Translations under genes and position numbers: made by a program | Source of the DNA: Candidatus Desantisiibacteriota bacterium | GTDB lineage: Bacteria > JACRDZ01 | Assembly (NCBI GenBank): GCA_016209155.1 | Contig: JACQWU010000226.1 | Coordinates: 1 to 5,750 of the forward strand | Direction: 5' to 3' | DNA length: 5,750 bases | The notes under the pieces: generated by a model | The model's input: the letters and a program-made list of their open reading frames with translations, nothing else | Told to the model about the DNA's origin: nothing | The model's database searches: none | Shown: positions 4,894 through 5,750 of the stretch, in pieces | Layout of the letters: every line of letters begins with the position of its first letter | How positions within the stretch are numbered: the first letter of the stretch is position 1

Positions 4894-5750
4894 ATGAAAA
4901 TAGCATTAGGTAAAGGATTAAACAGTTTGATTCCTCCGCGCGAGGATAAAGGGGCTGAAGTTTTGAATGTTTTAAATGAGCATGCTGTCATTCATGAAAT
5001 CATGGTAGATAATATTATACCTCAGAAATTCCAACCGCGTCAGAATTTTGCCGAAGATAAGCTTCAGGAATTAATAAGCTCAATTAAGGAGCAGGGACTC
5101 ATACAACCTATAATTGTAAAAAAAAGCTCCGGCGGTAAATATGATTTAATAGCAGGGGAAAGACGCTATAGAGCGGTTAAAGCGCTTGGCATGGCTAAAA
5201 TCCCGGCTATAATAAAAGATGTATCTGATGAAAAAATGCTGGAACTGGCACTTATTGAAAATATCCAGAGAGAAGACTTAAATTCAATTGAAGAAGCAGA
5301 AGCATATGAAAGACTCCTTACTCAGTTTAACCTTACTCAAGAGGAAGTCGGGAAAAAAGTGGGTAAAGACAGAGCTACTATTACAAATACAATCCGTCTT
5401 TTAAAACTACCGGACCCGATAAAAAAAATGATTACTGAAAACAAACTGTCTTCAGGACACGGCAGGACGCTTCTTGCAATACATTTTAAGGAAAAGCAAA
5501 TAGCTCTTGCTAATGAAATAATTAAAAAAGACCTTTCAGTCCGTCAGACGGAAGATTTAATAAAAGCTCATCTTGGGACAAAACCCCCAATTCTTAATGA
5601 AGAAAAACAAAAAAAAGATATTGAGATTATTGATCTTGAAAATAATTTGAAAAGATTTTTCGGAACTAATGTAAAAATAAAAACCAAAGGAAAGAAAGGA
5701 TCAATTGTGATTGATTATTTTTCTTTGGACGAATTAAACAGAATTTTAGA
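4894..5750 (+). CDS. parB: ParB/Spo0J CTPase partition protein (3' end beyond the window)
   Basis: ParB loads at parS sites, spreads as a CTP-dependent DNA clamp and stimulates ParA. There are 285 residues up to the right edge with no stop, and probably only a few are missing. The N-terminus LGKGLNSLIPP is the usual ParA-interacting segment. The ParB/Srx CTPase domain (about 33-130) has GERRYRA (88-94) and ENIQRED (122-128). The helix-turn-helix LTQEEVGKKVGKDRATITNTIRLLKLP (147-173) is followed by SSGHGRTLLAI (187-196). A charged linker (about 225-245) leads to the dimerisation domain, whose KGKKGSIVIDYFSLDELNRIL (265-285) is the standard C-terminal ending. ATG 4894 has AGGAG at 4883-4887, 6 nt upstream. 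It is very likely co-transcribed with parA. No parS is visible in the window. Confidence 0.95.
   Translation, partial: MKIALGKGLNSLIPPREDKGAEVLNVLNEHAVIHEIMVDNIIPQKFQPRQNFAEDKLQELISSIKEQGLIQPIIVKKSSGGKYDLIAGERRYRAVKALGMAKIPAIIKDVSDEKMLELALIENIQREDLNSIEEAEAYERLLTQFNLTQEEVGKKVGKDRATITNTIRLLKLPDPIKKMITENKLSSGHGRTLLAIHFKEKQIALANEIIKKDLSVRQTEDLIKAHLGTKPPILNEEKQKKDIEIIDLENNLKRFFGTNVKIKTKGKKGSIVIDYFSLDELNRIL

Noticed and set aside
1-5750. CRISPR array, tRNA or rRNA genes, transposase or integrase
   Set aside because: No regularly spaced direct repeats, no cloverleaf or rRNA-like stretch, and no recombinase motifs were seen on either strand.

Overview
The window is AT-rich bacterial chromosomal DNA. 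Its centrepiece is a mercury-methylation locus, hgcA and hgcB, with a small AbrB-like gene directly in front. HgcA shows the family's NVWCAAGK corrinoid motif followed by five membrane segments. HgcB is a 2x[4Fe-4S] ferredoxin with the conserved Cys73 and a terminal Cys-Cys pair. hgcAB occurs in anaerobes: sulfate and iron reducers, methanogens, fermenters and many uncultured lineages. A CFI-box secreted protein, a membrane diguanylate cyclase with a CxxCH heme motif and chromosomal-type parA-parB suggest an anaerobic, probably diderm, free-living bacterium. The phylum cannot be fixed from this sequence.

Layout from left to right. Positions 2-256 are the 3' end of a surface or secreted protein (Ig-like repeat end plus CFI-box C-terminus), closed by a strong 16-bp hairpin terminator. 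The AbrB-like ORF (374-571) and hgcA (580-1596) are 8 nt apart and look co-translated. A 106-nt gap holding a perfect 28-bp palindrome and a second hairpin separates hgcA from hgcB (1703-2005). A convergent NTF2/SnoaL-like gene lies on the minus strand (2016-2402). A 230-nt intergenic stretch with an operator-like palindrome follows. Then come a diguanylate cyclase (2633-3970), parA (4049-4822) and parB (4894 to beyond the right edge, lacking only its last residues and stop).

How the genes work together. HgcA carries the corrinoid that transfers a methyl group to Hg(II), and HgcB supplies electrons and probably passes Hg(II) through its cysteines. The AbrB-like protein belongs to a small family found beside hgcAB and may regulate it. 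The diguanylate cyclase senses an unknown, perhaps redox or gaseous, signal through a heme domain and makes c-di-GMP. ParA and ParB segregate the chromosome and are probably unrelated to mercury. The least expected features are the AbrB-like gene's apparently broken start and the repeat-like hairpins inside the hgc cluster.
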